A stretch of 64,000 nucleotides of DNA. It comes from Pokkaliibacter plantistimulans (lineage in GTDB: Bacteria; Pseudomonadota; Gammaproteobacteria; Pseudomonadales; Balneatricaceae). A program made the position numbers and the translations under genes. Below, one piece after another: positions 34,223-43,286 of the stretch. The stretch's first letter is position 1, and each line of letters opens with the position of its first letter. Under the pieces are notes generated by a model, which searched no databases, was not told the origin of the DNA, and worked only from the letters and a program-made list of their open reading frames with translations. The stretch spans positions 930,001 through 994,000 of the forward strand of contig NZ_CP177354.1 of assembly GCF_046844695.1 (NCBI RefSeq), in the 5' to 3' direction.

Positions 34223-35281
34223 GTGCCGTCGTGGTTCAAAGGTTTCAGACAACAGTCGCTGCTCGGAATCGATATAGGTACCACCGGTATCAAACTGGTA
34301 GAGCTGGCTCGCAAAGGCAAACAGTATGAACTGCTCAGTTTTGCTGTGGTGCCTTATACCAATGGCCAGATGATCGATCCCATGCTGCCAGAGGAGGAGG
34401 TCGTCATTAGCACTCTGCAGGAAGCGGTGAAGATTGCAGGATGTCAAAGCCGGCGTGGTGCCATTGCTGTCAACAGTGCGTCAGTTATCAGTCGGGTGGT
34501 GGAGGTGCCGGTCGATGCGATAGGCGATGAGATTGAGCAAAGTATTCGCGATCAGGCAGACCAGATCATTCCCTACTCTCTTGATGATGTCATTCTTGAT
34601 TACAGCGCGCTGGATCAGGAGCCCAGGAATGGCTTGCAGTCGATGTTCCTGGTGGCCGCCCGTCGTGATCAGGTGGAAACACAGGAGCGTTTGCTGCTGG
34701 CGGCGGGGCTGGAGTGTCGCCTGATTGATGTGGATACCTTCGCGATTGGCCGCTCCCTCCAATACAGTCTGGCGGCTCAGCAACAACGCCCTGCGGAAGG
34801 CCTGATCATGTTGCTCGATATCGGTGCCATGCGCTCTGTGCTCTATGCCTTTGACGGAGAGCGGGTGGTGTACTCCCGCGAGCACGATTTCGGCGACCAT
34901 CAGTTACGTCAGCCCCCAGTGACCAATCCATTCGAATATGAAGAGTACGGCGAGAGCTCGTCTCCAGCATCTGGCGCCATGAACGAAGCCGAGCGTTATC
35001 AGCAACTGTTAGGGCATCAGCTGGAGCGAGCGCTGGAGCTGTTCGCTGAGGCTCAACCAGATAGCCTGATAGGATGTCTGGTGCTGGCAGGGGGCGGCGC
35101 CTGTCAGAAGGGATTAACTCCTGCCTTGTCCAAGCACCTGCAGTTGAAAGTCGTGCAGGCTAATCCCCTTGCTGGAGTAAAGCGCCCCGGCAAGCTGGAT
35201 GCTGAGCTGCAGCAGCGTGCACCTTCGCTGATGACAGCGTGCGGGCTGGCAATGCGGGTCGGCCAGGAATGGGGGGGCTGA
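34223..35281 (+). CDS. pilM: Type IV pilus inner-membrane platform protein PilM
   Basis: A 352-residue cytosolic protein of the actin-like (FtsA/PilM) fold with the nucleotide-binding LLGIDIGTTGIKLVEL near the start, LLDIGAMRSVLYAFDG in the middle and LVLAGGGACQKGL late. PilM binds the short cytosolic tail of PilN and links the alignment complex to the motor. The start is taken as GTG 34223, with AAGGA seven bases upstream; an overlapping ATG at 34221 is out of frame and a TTG at 34217 is in frame. First gene of pilMNOPQ. Confidence 0.95.
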   Translation: MPSWFKGFRQQSLLGIDIGTTGIKLVELARKGKQYELLSFAVVPYTNGQMIDPMLPEEEVVISTLQEAVKIAGCQSRRGAIAVNSASVISRVVEVPVDAIGDEIEQSIRDQADQIIPYSLDDVILDYSALDQEPRNGLQSMFLVAARRDQVETQERLLLAAGLECRLIDVDTFAIGRSLQYSLAAQQQRPAEGLIMLLDIGAMRSVLYAFDGERVVYSREHDFGDHQLRQPPVTNPFEYEEYGESSSPASGAMNEAERYQQLLGHQLERALELFAEAQPDSLIGCLVLAGGGACQKGLTPALSKHLQLKVVQANPLAGVKRPGKLDAELQQRAPSLMTACGLAMRVGQEWGG

Positions 35282-35283
35282 AC

Positions 35284-35865
35284 ATGAGAATCAACCTGCT
35301 TCCCTGGCGTCAGGAACGTGAAGAGCTTCGCAAGAAATATTTCAATCAGGCAATGCTGGGTGGCTTGATCGTGGCTGTACTCTGCCTGGCAGGCTACTGG
35401 CAGTGGCGCAATATGCAGATTGATATTCAGCAGGGCCGAAACCAGTACCTGAAGGCGCAAATTGCCCGACTGGATAAGCAGGCGGGTGAGTTGCGCAGTA
35501 TTCAGGATCGCCAGCAGCTGCTTTTGGACCGCATCGACGTCATCAACGGATTACAGGCTGAGCGGCCAGTGATGGTGAATCTGCTCGCCGATGTGGTGCG
35601 CGATGTGCCGGAGAAAGTCTTTCTGACGGCCATGAAGCGCAGTAATGATCAGGTGGCTATTCAGGGCAAAGCGCAGAATAACCTGCAGGTTTCCAGCTTC
35701 CTGCGTACGCTGGATCAGGGGGAACGCTTCCATTTGCCCAACCTGTCACGGGTGGCAAAGGCTGATAGCCCGGTAGGTTGGATGGACTTTGATCTCAAGG
35801 TCGACCTGCAGAAACCGAAAGCCGCTGAGCCAGCAGAGGAGGTGAGCAATGGCAAAAAGCAATAA
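35284..35865 (+). CDS. pilN: Type IV pilus assembly protein PilN
   Basis: A 193-residue bitopic protein. It begins with the conserved cytosolic motif MRINLLPWR that docks onto PilM, followed by a membrane segment (about 24-42), a coiled coil (about 45-95) and a small alpha/beta periplasmic domain. It forms a heterodimer with PilO in the inner-membrane alignment complex. It starts two bases after the pilM stop codon and overlaps pilO by 17 bases. Confidence 0.95.
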   Translation: MRINLLPWRQEREELRKKYFNQAMLGGLIVAVLCLAGYWQWRNMQIDIQQGRNQYLKAQIARLDKQAGELRSIQDRQQLLLDRIDVINGLQAERPVMVNLLADVVRDVPEKVFLTAMKRSNDQVAIQGKAQNNLQVSSFLRTLDQGERFHLPNLSRVAKADSPVGWMDFDLKVDLQKPKAAEPAEEVSNGKKQ

Positions 35866-36529
35866 CCTCGGACGGGCATTCAAGCGTGCTTTCCATGGCT
35901 TTGATGCCAACAACCTGGACTTCAGCCAGGCGGGCAGCTGGCCCATAGGGCCAAAGATCATTGTCGTTATGCTCATTTTTGTACTGGCGCTGGCAGCAGG
36001 ATATTTTCTGGTGCTCAGTGATCTGGACGACCAGTATGATGCCATGGTGCGAGAGGAACCGCGGCTGAAAGAGCAGGTCACCAAGAAAAGTGAGATGGTG
36101 GTTGGTTTGCCAATGTATAAGGCGCGTCTCGAGGAGGTTGAGGCGCGTTTTAAGGTTTTGCTGCAGCAGCTACCGCTCAAACAGGAAGTGCCTGGCTTGC
36201 TGGACCAAATGACCAAACTTGGCCAGAACGCAGGATTAACTTTCCGCCAGATTGACCTGCAGCCAGAGCAAAAGTCGTCTTTCTACCAGATACTGCCGAT
36301 CAAGATCACCGTATTTGGTGCCTATCACGCTATCGGTGAGTTCATCTATGGTTTGGCTGCCCTGCCACGAGTGGTGACCTTACATGATTTTGATTTGACG
36401 CCTCAGGCTGACGGCTCGTTGCAGCTGGTATTGCAGGCACGCACATATCGCTTCGAGGAAGACGACGAGCAGGCAGCCAATAAGCCTGCAAACGGGAGCA
36501 ATACCAGCAAGAAGGCAGCCAAACCATGA
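35849..36529 (+). CDS. pilO: Type IV pilus assembly protein PilO
   Basis: A 226-residue bitopic protein: cytosolic tail, membrane segment (about 35-55, KIIVVMLIFVLALAAGYFLV), coiled coil and a periplasmic ferredoxin-like domain with LLQQLPLKQEVPGLLDQMT and GAYHAIGEFIYGLAALPR. It pairs with PilN. The tail after residue 205 is low-complexity and polar. Overlaps pilN by 17 bases and pilP by four (ATGA), indicating tight translational coupling. Confidence 0.95.
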   Translation: MAKSNNLGRAFKRAFHGFDANNLDFSQAGSWPIGPKIIVVMLIFVLALAAGYFLVLSDLDDQYDAMVREEPRLKEQVTKKSEMVVGLPMYKARLEEVEARFKVLLQQLPLKQEVPGLLDQMTKLGQNAGLTFRQIDLQPEQKSSFYQILPIKITVFGAYHAIGEFIYGLAALPRVVTLHDFDLTPQADGSLQLVLQARTYRFEEDDEQAANKPANGSNTSKKAAKP

Positions 36530-37113
36530 TCAGACTGACGCTCGGTACGGTGATGGTTGCCGGTGTGCTTTTGATGCAGGGGTGCACACCGCAAGTGCCG
36601 CTGGATGATCTTAAAGCCTTTGTCGACAAGGCAGGCAAAACACAGCCTAAGCCACTGGCGCCTTTGCCGCCGCTACCTGAGTACAAACCTGCCCGGTACG
36701 ATGTCACGACCCTGCGCGAGCCTTTCACTAACCCAGAAATCAAAATAGTGCAAAAGGCAGATATCGAAGAGTCCGATATTCATCCTGATACCAACCGGCC
36801 CAAAGAGGCGCTTGAAGCCTATGATCTCGACTCATTGAGCTTCGTTGGATTAATGAACAAAGGTGGCAAGGAGTTCGCCCTGGTTCGTGATCCGCAGGGA
36901 GCATTGCATCTGGTGGCTGAGGGTAACTACATGGGCAAAAACTTTGGCCGCGTGGTGGCTATCCGGGTTGAGCAGGGCAAGGCTATGAATGATCAGTTAG
37001 GTACCAAGCCTCCCTTGCAGGGGCAGCTTGAGTTGGAAGAAATTATCTCGACCAGTGATAACCGGTGGCGCAGTCGCCCCCGTGTAATATCAATGCAGTT
37101 CGAAAATAACTAA
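36526..37113 (+). CDS. pilP: Type IV pilus lipoprotein PilP
   Basis: A 195-residue lipoprotein with signal peptide and lipobox LMQGC (Cys20), a proline-rich linker, and a C-terminal beta-sandwich (about 100-190, LDSLSFVGLMNKGGKEFALV). PilP links the PilNO platform to the N0 region of the PilQ secretin. Coupled to pilO by an ATGA overlap. Confidence 0.95.
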   Translation: MIRLTLGTVMVAGVLLMQGCTPQVPLDDLKAFVDKAGKTQPKPLAPLPPLPEYKPARYDVTTLREPFTNPEIKIVQKADIEESDIHPDTNRPKEALEAYDLDSLSFVGLMNKGGKEFALVRDPQGALHLVAEGNYMGKNFGRVVAIRVEQGKAMNDQLGTKPPLQGQLELEEIISTSDNRWRSRPRVISMQFENN

Positions 37114-37139
37114 GCAGTCGATAAGGTAAGGGGGTTGAG

Positions 37140-39194
37140 GTGATACGGAGATCGGAACATAGCCTGTTATTCTTGGTGCTGGTCATGTGTCTGGGCCTGC
37201 TTAGTCAGCCTGCTGCTGCACTGCAATTGAAGGATGTTCGGGTTTCTCCAGCAGGAAAGCCCCTGATGATCAGTCTGGATTTTGACAGTAAGCCAGGGCG
37301 GGTGCGGGTGACACGGAGTGAGGATCCACCTCTGACCCGCCTGACGGTGGATCAGGCAAGCAATGGGACGGGGCAGACCAGCTGGCGGAATCTCAACCCG
37401 GCATTACGCGATATCACTGTTGACAACGATAGTGGCAGTCTGAAAGTGAATGTTGAACTGCGCGAAGCCTCAGCGATGCAAACCCGTATCAATGGCAACA
37501 CCATCGAAGTGGTGCCTGCTGAGGCGGAAACGGATGCTACGGCATTACCTGATGCCAGTAATGATGATAATGCCGGGCTGGTTTTTGAGCGCGGGGACAG
37601 TGGTGAAGGCAAGCTGCGAATCATGCTGCCTGATCCCAATGTGCATGTCAGCGTCCAGGAAGAGGGCGCGGACATTCGCGTTGAGCTGGACGGTGATGTG
37701 TTGCCGGAGGTGTGGCAGAAGCATTATGACGTGGCTGATTATGGTACGACGGTCAGTGCCATTGATGCGCGCCGTGTATCGCCTTCGCGTGGTGTGATCG
37801 CTATTCACCCGGTGAAAGGTAAACGTCTTGAGTTTATAACCTATCAGGATGGTCTGGAGCTGGTTGTTGAAGCGCGCCCCAAAGAACCTTTACAGCGCAA
37901 AGTGGCAACCTACGATGGTGAACGCATTAGTCTGACCTTGCAGAACGTTGATGTAAGGCGCGTACTGCAGTTGATTGCCGAATCTCAGAACAAGAACGTC
38001 CTGATCAGTGATGGTGTGCAAGGCGAAATCAGCGTCAACTTCCAGAAGGTGCGTTGGGATGAGGCGCTGGATATGGTGCTGCGTTCACGCAAGCTGTCCA
38101 AGCGTGAACAGGGAGATATCTGGCTGATTGGGCCTGCTGCAGAGCTGGCAGATTATGAGCGTCAGGATCTGGAGCAGAAGAAGCAGCTGGAAGATCTGGC
38201 ACCTCTGGAGATCGACTATATTCAGATCAACTATGCCAAGGCGTCTGATCTGGTCAAAGTACTGGAAACCGAAGGGACGGACAGCAACAAGAGCCGCTTC
38301 CTGTCGGCGCGCGGTAGCGTAACTGCTGATCCACGCACCAACATCTTGCTGGTACAGGAAACCTCGGATCGCCTGAACAAAATTCGTGAGATAGTTGCCA
38401 AACTGGATCGACCCGTGCGGCAGGTGCAGATTGAAGCGCGAGTAGTCATTGCCAAAGACGGTTTCAGTAAGCAGCTGGGTGTGGCCTGGGGGGGAACCAG
38501 TACGAAGACCAGCGGCAGCAACAGCCTGATCCTTGGTGGTTCGACAAATACGATCGTACAGCGTGCCAATCAGCTGGCAGGTAACGATGATGATGTTGAG
38601 TTTCCTGGTGCACTGGCGGTAGATATGGGCCTGGATGACGTTGACAGTGCGACTTCGCTGGCACTGGGTTTCTACAATGGCTCCAACCTGCTGTCGCTGG
38701 AACTGTCGGCGTACCAAAGTGACAGCAAGATCGAAATCGTATCGCAGCCCAAACTGATCACCACCGACGGCAAGAAAGCGCTGATCGAGTCAGGGACCGA
38801 AATTCCTTATCAGACCGTACAGAATGATGAGGTGAGTATCGAGTTCAAGAAAGCGGTGCTGTCGATGGCGGTAACACCACAGATTACCCCGGATAATCGT
38901 CTGATCATGGACCTCGATATCAGCAAGGATTCCAAGGGGGAAACACTGAGTGATGGTAACTTCGCCATCGACACCAACCACCTGCAGACTCAGGTGCTGG
39001 TCAACAACGGCGAAACGCTGGTGCTGGGGGGGGTGTTTGAGGTCAACACCGAGAACAGCGTCATCAAGACACCGTTCTTCGGCGATATTCCCTACATCGG
39101 ACGTCTGTTCCGGAAAACCGTCAATAGCGAAGACAAAGCGGAGTTGTTAATATTCATCACGCCTAAACTGGTCTCAGACGTAAATATTCCTTAA
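37140..39194 (+). CDS. pilQ: Type IV pilus secretin PilQ
   Basis: A 684-residue outer-membrane secretin through which the pilus passes. A signal peptide (about 1-27, ending QPAAA) precedes AMIN domains (about 28-245) that bind peptidoglycan, an STN/N0 domain (about 265-325, ISLTLQNVDVRRVLQLIAE), an N1 domain and the C-terminal secretin pore (about 430-680) with VETNSVIKTP-like ending VNTENSVIKTPFFGDIPYIG. Start is GTG at 37140, with GAGG overlapping closely upstream. Last gene of the pil operon; aroK follows after 14 bases. Confidence 0.96.
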   Translation: MIRRSEHSLLFLVLVMCLGLLSQPAAALQLKDVRVSPAGKPLMISLDFDSKPGRVRVTRSEDPPLTRLTVDQASNGTGQTSWRNLNPALRDITVDNDSGSLKVNVELREASAMQTRINGNTIEVVPAEAETDATALPDASNDDNAGLVFERGDSGEGKLRIMLPDPNVHVSVQEEGADIRVELDGDVLPEVWQKHYDVADYGTTVSAIDARRVSPSRGVIAIHPVKGKRLEFITYQDGLELVVEARPKEPLQRKVATYDGERISLTLQNVDVRRVLQLIAESQNKNVLISDGVQGEISVNFQKVRWDEALDMVLRSRKLSKREQGDIWLIGPAAELADYERQDLEQKKQLEDLAPLEIDYIQINYAKASDLVKVLETEGTDSNKSRFLSARGSVTADPRTNILLVQETSDRLNKIREIVAKLDRPVRQVQIEARVVIAKDGFSKQLGVAWGGTSTKTSGSNSLILGGSTNTIVQRANQLAGNDDDVEFPGALAVDMGLDDVDSATSLALGFYNGSNLLSLELSAYQSDSKIEIVSQPKLITTDGKKALIESGTEIPYQTVQNDEVSIEFKKAVLSMAVTPQITPDNRLIMDLDISKDSKGETLSDGNFAIDTNHLQTQVLVNNGETLVLGGVFEVNTENSVIKTPFFGDIPYIGRLFRKTVNSEDKAELLIFITPKLVSDVNIP

Positions 39195-39208
39195 TCATCG
39201 GGCGTCCT

Positions 39209-39739
39209 ATGCACCCGCAGAAAAATCTTGTGCTTGTAGGGCCGATGGGGGCGGGTAAAACCACCATCGGCCGTTTGTTATCTCAGACACTATCGCTGGA
39301 GTTCGTTGACTCCGACCGGGAAATTGAAGAGCGTGCCGGTGCCAACATTCCCTGGATCTTTGATGTTGAGGGGGAGGAAGGGTTCCGTCGTCGTGAGGAA
39401 CAGGTCATTGAGGATCTGGTACAGCGTCCTGGCATGGTGCTGGCTACCGGTGGTGGTGCAGTGATTCGAGACAGCAACCGTAATGTATTGAAACAGCGGG
39501 GCTTTGTGGTTTATCTGCATACTACGGTGGCCCAGCAACTGGAACGTACTGCCAAGGATAAAAACCGCCCGCTGTTGCAGACTGAAGACCCATCCGCTGT
39601 GCTTTCTCGACTGTTCGCCTTGCGCGATCCGTTGTACCGGGAAGTGGCCTCTCTCATCATCAATACGGACAAGCGCAGTCCACGCGCAGTTGTGAACGAG
39701 ATTGTCAGAAAGCTGAAGGCTGCCCATTGGTGTGACTGA
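39209..39739 (+). CDS. aroK: Shikimate kinase
   Basis: A 176-residue P-loop kinase that phosphorylates shikimate at the 3-hydroxyl in aromatic amino acid synthesis. Walker A GPMGAGKTT (11-19), the shikimate-binding DSDREIEERAG and FRRREEQVIEDL, and ATGGGAVIR are present, followed by the lid RPLLQT. It lies 14 bases after pilQ and before aroB, the widespread pilQ-aroK-aroB-damX order. Confidence 0.96.
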   Translation: MHPQKNLVLVGPMGAGKTTIGRLLSQTLSLEFVDSDREIEERAGANIPWIFDVEGEEGFRRREEQVIEDLVQRPGMVLATGGGAVIRDSNRNVLKQRGFVVYLHTTVAQQLERTAKDKNRPLLQTEDPSAVLSRLFALRDPLYREVASLIINTDKRSPRAVVNEIVRKLKAAHWCD

Positions 39740-39825
39740 TGGCTGTCGTGTAGCTGATCAACCTACTGGTCTGCAAGGTGCAGTGTGTCTGGCTTTGCGG
39801 GCCCCGATAGAGTAACGGTAAGTCT

Positions 39826-40902
39826 ATGTTGACCCTGAGTGTCGCTTTGGAAGAGCGTAGTTATCCGATTTTTGTGGGTCGGAATGTGATCGAACAGGCG
39901 GAGCTGTGGTTGCCCTACATCCGCAGTCACCAGGTGCTGATCGTCACCAACGCCACAATCGCGCCGCTCTATCTGGATCGGGTCAAGGCACAGCTCGCAG
40001 GCAAACAGGTCGATGAGGTTATTCTGCCGGACGGTGAAGGCTACAAGACACTCGAGTACGTCAACAAGATTTTCGATGTGCTGCTGGAGAAAGGGCATAA
40101 CCGCACCACGACGCTGATCGCACTTGGCGGAGGTGTAGTAGGTGACATGACTGGCTTCGCTGCAGCCAGCTACCAGCGCGGTGTCGACTTTATCCAGATT
40201 CCTACCACGTTGCTATCGCAGGTAGATTCTTCTGTTGGCGGCAAGACGGGCGTCAATCATCCTCTGGGTAAAAATATGATCGGTGCTTTTCACCAGCCGC
40301 GCGCGGTGTTGGCCGATCTGACTACTCTGGATACGTTACCTGAGCGTGAGCTCTCTGCGGGCCTTGCTGAGGTGATCAAATACGGCCTGATCATTGATGC
40401 TCCCTTCCTGCAGTGGCTGGAAGACAATATGCCTGCACTGTTGCAGCGAGATACCGCCGCGTTGGCTTACGCCATTCATCGCTCCTGCGAGATCAAAGCT
40501 GATGTAGTGGCACAGGATGAACGGGAAGGTGGGGTGCGTGCCCTGCTTAATCTGGGACACACCTTTGGCCACGCCATCGAAGCTCATCAGGGTTATGGTG
40601 CGTGGCTGCATGGTGAGGCTGTGGCAGCGGGAACTATGATGGCCGCACGCATGTCAGCTAAATTGGGCTGGATCAGTGCTGCTGATCTGACCCGCACCGA
40701 ACAAGTCTTACTGGCTGCCGGATTGCCGGTCAAGGCACCTGTGGATATGAATGAAGACGACTTTATGCGCCGCATGGCGGTGGATAAAAAGGTTATGCAT
40801 GGCCAGCTGCGGCTGATTTTGTTAAAAGCATTGGGAGAGGCTGTAATCACTGGCGATTATCCGGTGGAGGCTTTGAGCGCTACCCTGGCTGAGTCGGCGT
40901 AA
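39826..40902 (+). CDS. aroB: 3-dehydroquinate synthase
   Basis: A 358-residue NAD- and zinc-dependent cyclase that makes 3-dehydroquinate from DAHP, the second shikimate step. Blocks: LPDGEGYKTLEYV, ALGGGVVGDMTGFAA, PTTLLSQVDSSVGGKTGVNH, the metal ligand region LAEVIKYGLI and LNLGHTFGHAIE. Length is typical. In one run with aroK upstream and the DamX-like gene 38 bases downstream. Confidence 0.97.
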   Translation: MLTLSVALEERSYPIFVGRNVIEQAELWLPYIRSHQVLIVTNATIAPLYLDRVKAQLAGKQVDEVILPDGEGYKTLEYVNKIFDVLLEKGHNRTTTLIALGGGVVGDMTGFAAASYQRGVDFIQIPTTLLSQVDSSVGGKTGVNHPLGKNMIGAFHQPRAVLADLTTLDTLPERELSAGLAEVIKYGLIIDAPFLQWLEDNMPALLQRDTAALAYAIHRSCEIKADVVAQDEREGGVRALLNLGHTFGHAIEAHQGYGAWLHGEAVAAGTMMAARMSAKLGWISAADLTRTEQVLLAAGLPVKAPVDMNEDDFMRRMAVDKKVMHGQLRLILLKALGEAVITGDYPVEALSATLAESA

Positions 40903-40940
40903 GTCAGGCGCTACATGCAAGCGTATACGGGGCAAACGAT

Positions 40941-42578
40941 ATGAGCCATCAAACGGACGTGCTGCATCGCTTTGGGCTGAGATACAATCCCTTTGTGGAT
41001 GAGATCATGCCCGAGGATGCTTTTCTGACTGATCAACGCAGTCAGTTACTGGATAAACTCAGTCATCTTAGTCGCTACAGCCAGTTTGTGCTGGTGGTGT
41101 CCGGTGCGCACGGCATCGGTAAAAGCACTTTCCTCAATCAGTTACTGCCCGGCAGCGATCCAGTGATGCGCCCGGTTGTGTTGCGCTTGCAGCATGAGAC
41201 CGGACCTGCGCAGATGGTGACCAGTCTGGTTCAGGCGGCGCGGGTCGATCTCGATGGTGAAGTACATTTCGAGGCGCAGGTTCAGGCGTTGCAACAGCAT
41301 GCACTGATGCTGCGTGAGCTGAATCGCATGATGCTGATTCTGATCGATGATGCTGAGCTGTTGACCGATGCAGCACTCGACGTATTGTTCACCCGCTTGA
41401 TGCAGACGCCTGACCCGGCTGCCAGCCCTCATATTATCCTGCTCGGTCAACCAGACATGCTTGGTCGGCTGGGTAGCCCACGTTTGCAGTCGGTACTTGC
41501 GGGTCGAAGCCATCATGCAGCACTGGATGCCCTGAATCTGGATGAGACCGAGGCCTATATTCGTCACCGTATGGAGCTGGCGGGTTTGCATGGTGAGGTG
41601 CCTTTCACCATGGCGAACTACAGTCGTATTCACCAGCTGTCAGGTGGCAACCCCGCACAGATTAACCGTATTGCGCAGGCCATGCTGATGGAGCTGGGCG
41701 GTGCCGCCGCTCAGGCTTCGGGTCGCAGCCGTGCTACCGTCAACCCCGCTGCCGCAGCAGTCAGCTCCTTGAGCCGGCTGCAATTGCCATGGATGCATAT
41801 TGCTGCTGTAACTATTCTGGTGCTGACCATAGGTGGGGCTTTTCTGCTGAGCGATGGCAAGAGTGCTGACGAGCAGCAGGTCGCCTTGAACCAGCAGGTG
41901 CAAATTCCCTTGCCCAGCGGTATCGCACCTGCAACGACGACCGCTGAGCCGACGCAGGCGGGTGCGGCTACCGTGGCGCCAGCGCCTGCTGCGCCCCCCA
42001 CCCCTGAATCTCCACTGAGTCTTTCTGAGCGACTGGCATTGCAGGAAGCGAAGTTGGGTATCAACAATGGTCAGGATGACACAATGCCTCCGCCTGATAG
42101 CGCTGTTGATCAGATTCCGGTTCCCGTTGCACCTGCGCAGGTACAAAGCACACCTGTACAACCAGCTCAGGTTGCCAAGCCAGTACAGCCTAGCAAGCCC
42201 GTGGTCGCGGCTCCTCCGAAGGTTGAACAGCCTGTACGTCAGGCGACTCCGACCGTAGCGGCCAAACCTGCGTCAGGTGGCAGCGCCTATCGCCGGGATG
42301 CCATGGTCAAGGGATGGAATCCCGGGGGCTATACCCTGCAAATGTTGGGGTCTCGCAGTGAGCAAGGGGCTATTGATTTTATTCGTCAGAATGGCGGAGC
42401 GAATGAGTTCTCCTACTTCCAGACAGAATACAAAGGGCAGCCCTGGTATGTTGTCGTATACGGTGAGTATGCCTCGCGGGATGCTGCTCAGACCGCTGCC
42501 AACCGTTTACCGGCTAGTCTGCAGAAGCAAAAGCCCTGGCCCCGCTCTATTCGCGGAGTGCAGCAGGAAATCAAATAA
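40941..42578 (+). CDS. damX: DamX-like AAA/SPOR cell-division protein
   Basis: A 545-residue protein. An N-terminal ExeA-like AAA ATPase region (about 10-260) carries Walker A SGAHGIGKST (54-62 region) and Walker B-like LILIDDAELL. A single membrane segment (about 278-297) is followed by a Pro/Ala/Gln-rich periplasmic linker and a C-terminal SPOR domain (about 463-540, YTLQMLGSRSEQGAIDFI). E. coli DamX has a short cytosolic part, whereas the pseudomonad-type protein at this locus has the ATPase-like part seen here. It is expected at the division septum through SPOR binding of denuded glycan. Ends with a clear terminator. Confidence 0.88.
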   Translation: MSHQTDVLHRFGLRYNPFVDEIMPEDAFLTDQRSQLLDKLSHLSRYSQFVLVVSGAHGIGKSTFLNQLLPGSDPVMRPVVLRLQHETGPAQMVTSLVQAARVDLDGEVHFEAQVQALQQHALMLRELNRMMLILIDDAELLTDAALDVLFTRLMQTPDPAASPHIILLGQPDMLGRLGSPRLQSVLAGRSHHAALDALNLDETEAYIRHRMELAGLHGEVPFTMANYSRIHQLSGGNPAQINRIAQAMLMELGGAAAQASGRSRATVNPAAAAVSSLSRLQLPWMHIAAVTILVLTIGGAFLLSDGKSADEQQVALNQQVQIPLPSGIAPATTTAEPTQAGAATVAPAPAAPPTPESPLSLSERLALQEAKLGINNGQDDTMPPPDSAVDQIPVPVAPAQVQSTPVQPAQVAKPVQPSKPVVAAPPKVEQPVRQATPTVAAKPASGGSAYRRDAMVKGWNPGGYTLQMLGSRSEQGAIDFIRQNGGANEFSYFQTEYKGQPWYVVVYGEYASRDAAQTAANRLPASLQKQKPWPRSIRGVQQEIK

Positions 42579-42579
42579 A

Positions 42580-42614
42580 GCAAAAAAGGTTGCTCTTCTG
42601 GCAACCTTTTTTGC
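42580..42614 (+). terminator. Rho-independent terminator after the DamX-like gene
   Basis: A perfect 14-bp stem GCAAAAAAGGTTGC/GCAACCTTTTTTGC with a 7-base loop; the T-run lies in the descending arm. Confidence 0.9.
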
Positions 42615-43286
42615 TATTGCTATATATGGATAGCGGTTTGGTGCAACCAGGTTTTTTGGGCATCCTTTAACTGGTTTATTTGTTCTATCCGTATTCCGAA
42701 GAATAGTTCTTGTAGAGTGATAAATAGACTAATAGTTGCTCTTTTTTAGTTGCTCTTTTTGCTGAAATTGCAGAAATGAATGTTATTACAGCAGTGCTCG
42801 TAAGAGTCGACAGTATTCCTTTTTATTATTTACTGAAGGAATTGATCGTTCGGGTGAATAAAAGTCACTAATCGTCACTGTGGTGCTGGTGAGCACAGGC
42901 GTCATCATGGTGCAGAGTGAGTCAGCTTGGGGCATGCTTTGTTGGTTACCGGCAGATATCGAAGGTAAATATTTCGCGCTTAATTCAACAGGCGTTAAAT
43001 ATTTCATATATGCGACCGCAATTTTGTTTTGTTTATTAGACTAATGGCCAATTGGCATTCAACTTGCTGAATTTTTTCAGTCTTCTCACTTGCTCCTGCA
43101 AAAAAATCCTTGCTAGGATGTTTATCCTTTTGCCCATTGTCTGTGCTAAAAATCGAGAGACACATCTCAACGCAGGCAGCACCTATCATCAGAACCGTCA
43201 GCTAATAAGACAGTCGATGAAATCCTCAGGGCGCAATAACTAGAACGATATCTGATATACAGAACGATACTCAGTGAGATTGGCTT
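42615..43286. promoter_or_regulatory. Long A+T-rich region upstream of gltB
   Basis: A 672-base gene-free stretch. It holds a tandem repeat of TAGTTGCTCTTTTT (42733-42746 and 42747-42760) and two direct copies of TAAATATTTC (42966-42975 and 42996-43005) spaced exactly 30 bases, about three helical turns. A possible promoter is TTGCTC (43090-43095), 18 bases, TAGGAT (43114-43119), which leaves a leader of about 160 bases. Short open frames here lack ribosome sites. Phased A+T-rich sites upstream of gltB recall the Lrp-controlled gltBDF region of E. coli, but Lrp binding is inference. Confidence 0.45.
42733..42760. repeat. Tandem direct repeat, 14 bp x 2
   Basis: Two adjacent identical copies of TAGTTGCTCTTTTT in the gltB upstream region. 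Function unknown; possibly slippage-derived. Confidence 0.7.

Noticed and set aside
34221..34223. ATG just before pilM
   Set aside because: Out of frame with PilM; the in-frame GTG at 34223 has the better spaced ribosome site.
42786..43007. 73-codon minus-strand frame in the gltB upstream gap
   Set aside because: No ribosome site, no similarity I recognise; composition fits chance in A+T-rich DNA.
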